64,000 nucleotides of DNA. Origin: Timema cristinae. Its lineage: Eukaryota > Arthropoda > Insecta > Phasmatodea > Timematidae. Below are positions 63,175-64,000 of this stretch, one piece after another. Each line of letters starts with the position of its first letter. Position 1 is the first letter of the stretch. Location: contig JBCFYV010011164.1 in assembly GCA_039000515.1 (NCBI GenBank), forward strand, positions 51,003,192 through 51,067,191, in the 5' to 3' direction. The position numbers were made by a program, and so were the translations under genes. The notes under the pieces are model-generated. The model did not search any database. It saw only the letters and a list, made by a program, of their open reading frames with translations, and was not told the DNA's origin.

Positions 63175-63775
63175 AAAACTTCTCTGGTGGAGTTGAAATT
63201 CTCTGAATGTCTATCTATTACTCTATGAATGGTAGGTGGTGCTGGTGTAGCCTCTGAGTTGAAAATAGCGAATATTTAGGTTGGGTGGTTTTCTAGACTT
63301 TGTGCTCCATTGATGTGCCAGTTCCAATCTTTTTAACTGAGACATATCACATTGTGTCTTGTGGAATGATTTTAACACCTTGACAGTGTAGCAGTCCTCA
63401 AAGTTGAGGTTATGAGTGGAGGCGTGTGCTGAAACTGGTTTTTCTGTATTCTTGATTTTGGTGTCATGGTGCTGTCCATTCATTTGTTTACGGAGAGTTT
63501 CAGTGGTGAGGCCAACATATTGTGCAGTACATTGTTGGCATTCTAGTTGGTAAATTAGGTTACTGGACTTACACGTGTGACTGCCTTAGATGGTATAGAT
63601 GGAGTTGGTGATGTTGCTAGAGAAAGTGGCTGCTGGATGATGTATTTGGCAGGTTTCGCAAGCTGTTTTGTTACAAGGTTGAGAGCCTTGTGGTTGAATG
63701 AAGGTTGTGTCATTTTCAGTTTTGAGTTTAGGTGTACCAGAAGATTTCTAAGTGGTGGAGGCTATTTATGCACAA
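63175..63775 (-). pseudogene. Second Penelope-like copy, endonuclease tail only
   Basis: Minus-strand reading: 'GSQPCNKTACETCQIHHP', 'FSSNITNSIYTI', then 'SNLIYQLECQQCTAQYVGLT', 'TETLRKQMNGQHHDTKIK' (GIY-YIG-type block with the family Cys motif), 'NLNFEDCYTVKVLKSF', 'LELAHQWSTKSRKPPNLNI'. It lies directly upstream, on the same strand, of the RT segment at 61216-62880. Few frameshifts are seen, so this tail is better preserved than the one at 59 kb. Confidence 0.85.
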
Positions 63776-64000
63776 GGACTGGTGGTTTTGAAGACCTTGA
63801 AAATCCTCAAGAAGCCACTGCAGAGAGAAGATACCCTAAACCACTTATTAATAACCTACTTCGACTAGCTGAAACTCCACAATCACCCAAACCTGAAAAA
63901 CCAGATACATACCTCTAGTGACCAATTACTACCCAAGCCTTCAAAAGATATCGCGTAGAATCTCTTTTGAAAACAAATTATGTAAGTTACTTTGTTCTGA
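63776..64000. other. Right edge, unassigned
   Basis: A plus-strand frame ends at 63918 with 'PQEATAERRYPKPLINNLLR' and 'PQSPKPEKPDTYL'. It looks protein-like, but I cannot assign it and it has no start here. The window ends soon after. Confidence 0.3.

Overview
The window is nuclear DNA from an insect, AT-rich and crowded with repeats. It has spliced genes with GT-AG introns, a zinc-finger gene with an N-terminal ZAD-type domain (a family almost confined to arthropods), Penelope-like, mariner and hAT elements, and short tRNA-derived SINEs. Species and order cannot be fixed from sequence alone. No bacterial, organellar or tRNA/rRNA genes were seen.

Three host genes can be supported. (1) Minus strand, about 23.06 to 7.07 kb: a gene with two Rap1/TERF2IP-type Myb domains, each split by an intron, followed by a 368-codon exon, a Pro/Ser-repeat exon and a short acidic terminal exon. 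Splice phases chain in one frame to about 747 residues. (2) Plus strand, 28,335 to 30,688: a two-exon ZAD zinc-finger gene of 415 residues with an AT-hook and three zinc fingers. (3) Minus strand, 58,206 to 42,195: the 3' part of a long coiled-coil gene of centrosomal or ciliary-rootlet character. Nine exons were found, and its 5' exons lie beyond or inside the Penelope-rich right edge.

The most unusual feature is in gene 3. Four of its introns begin with a minisatellite whose repeat unit contains the end of the preceding exon plus the 5' splice site (units of about 35, 61, 27 and 28 bp). The splice donor itself has therefore been tandemly amplified about 8 to 38 times per intron, four separate times in one gene. 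The 27-bp array also stays open in frame with the upstream exon.

Repeats by region: 0-7 kb, minisatellite, SINE copies and AT-rich DNA; 7.6-10.8 kb, a decayed hAT with 8-bp target duplication and a nested SINE, inside the last intron of gene 1; 11.4-12.2 kb, a 42-bp minisatellite; 14.1-14.5 and 19.4-20.8 kb, LINE 3' fragments, the second carrying two minisatellites; 24-28 kb, duplications and inverted-repeat elements; 33.9-34.6 kb, a 28-bp minisatellite; 35.5-36.8 kb, a mariner with near-perfect ends and a dead transposase; 37-38.7 kb, SINEs and a fold-back; 47.4-49.4 kb, a second mariner and a hAT fragment inside an intron of gene 3; 50.1-50.5 kb, a fold-back MITE; 58.7-63.8 kb, a SINE and Penelope-like sequences in a partial tandem. 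At least three SINE types mix tRNA-like heads and 3' tails.
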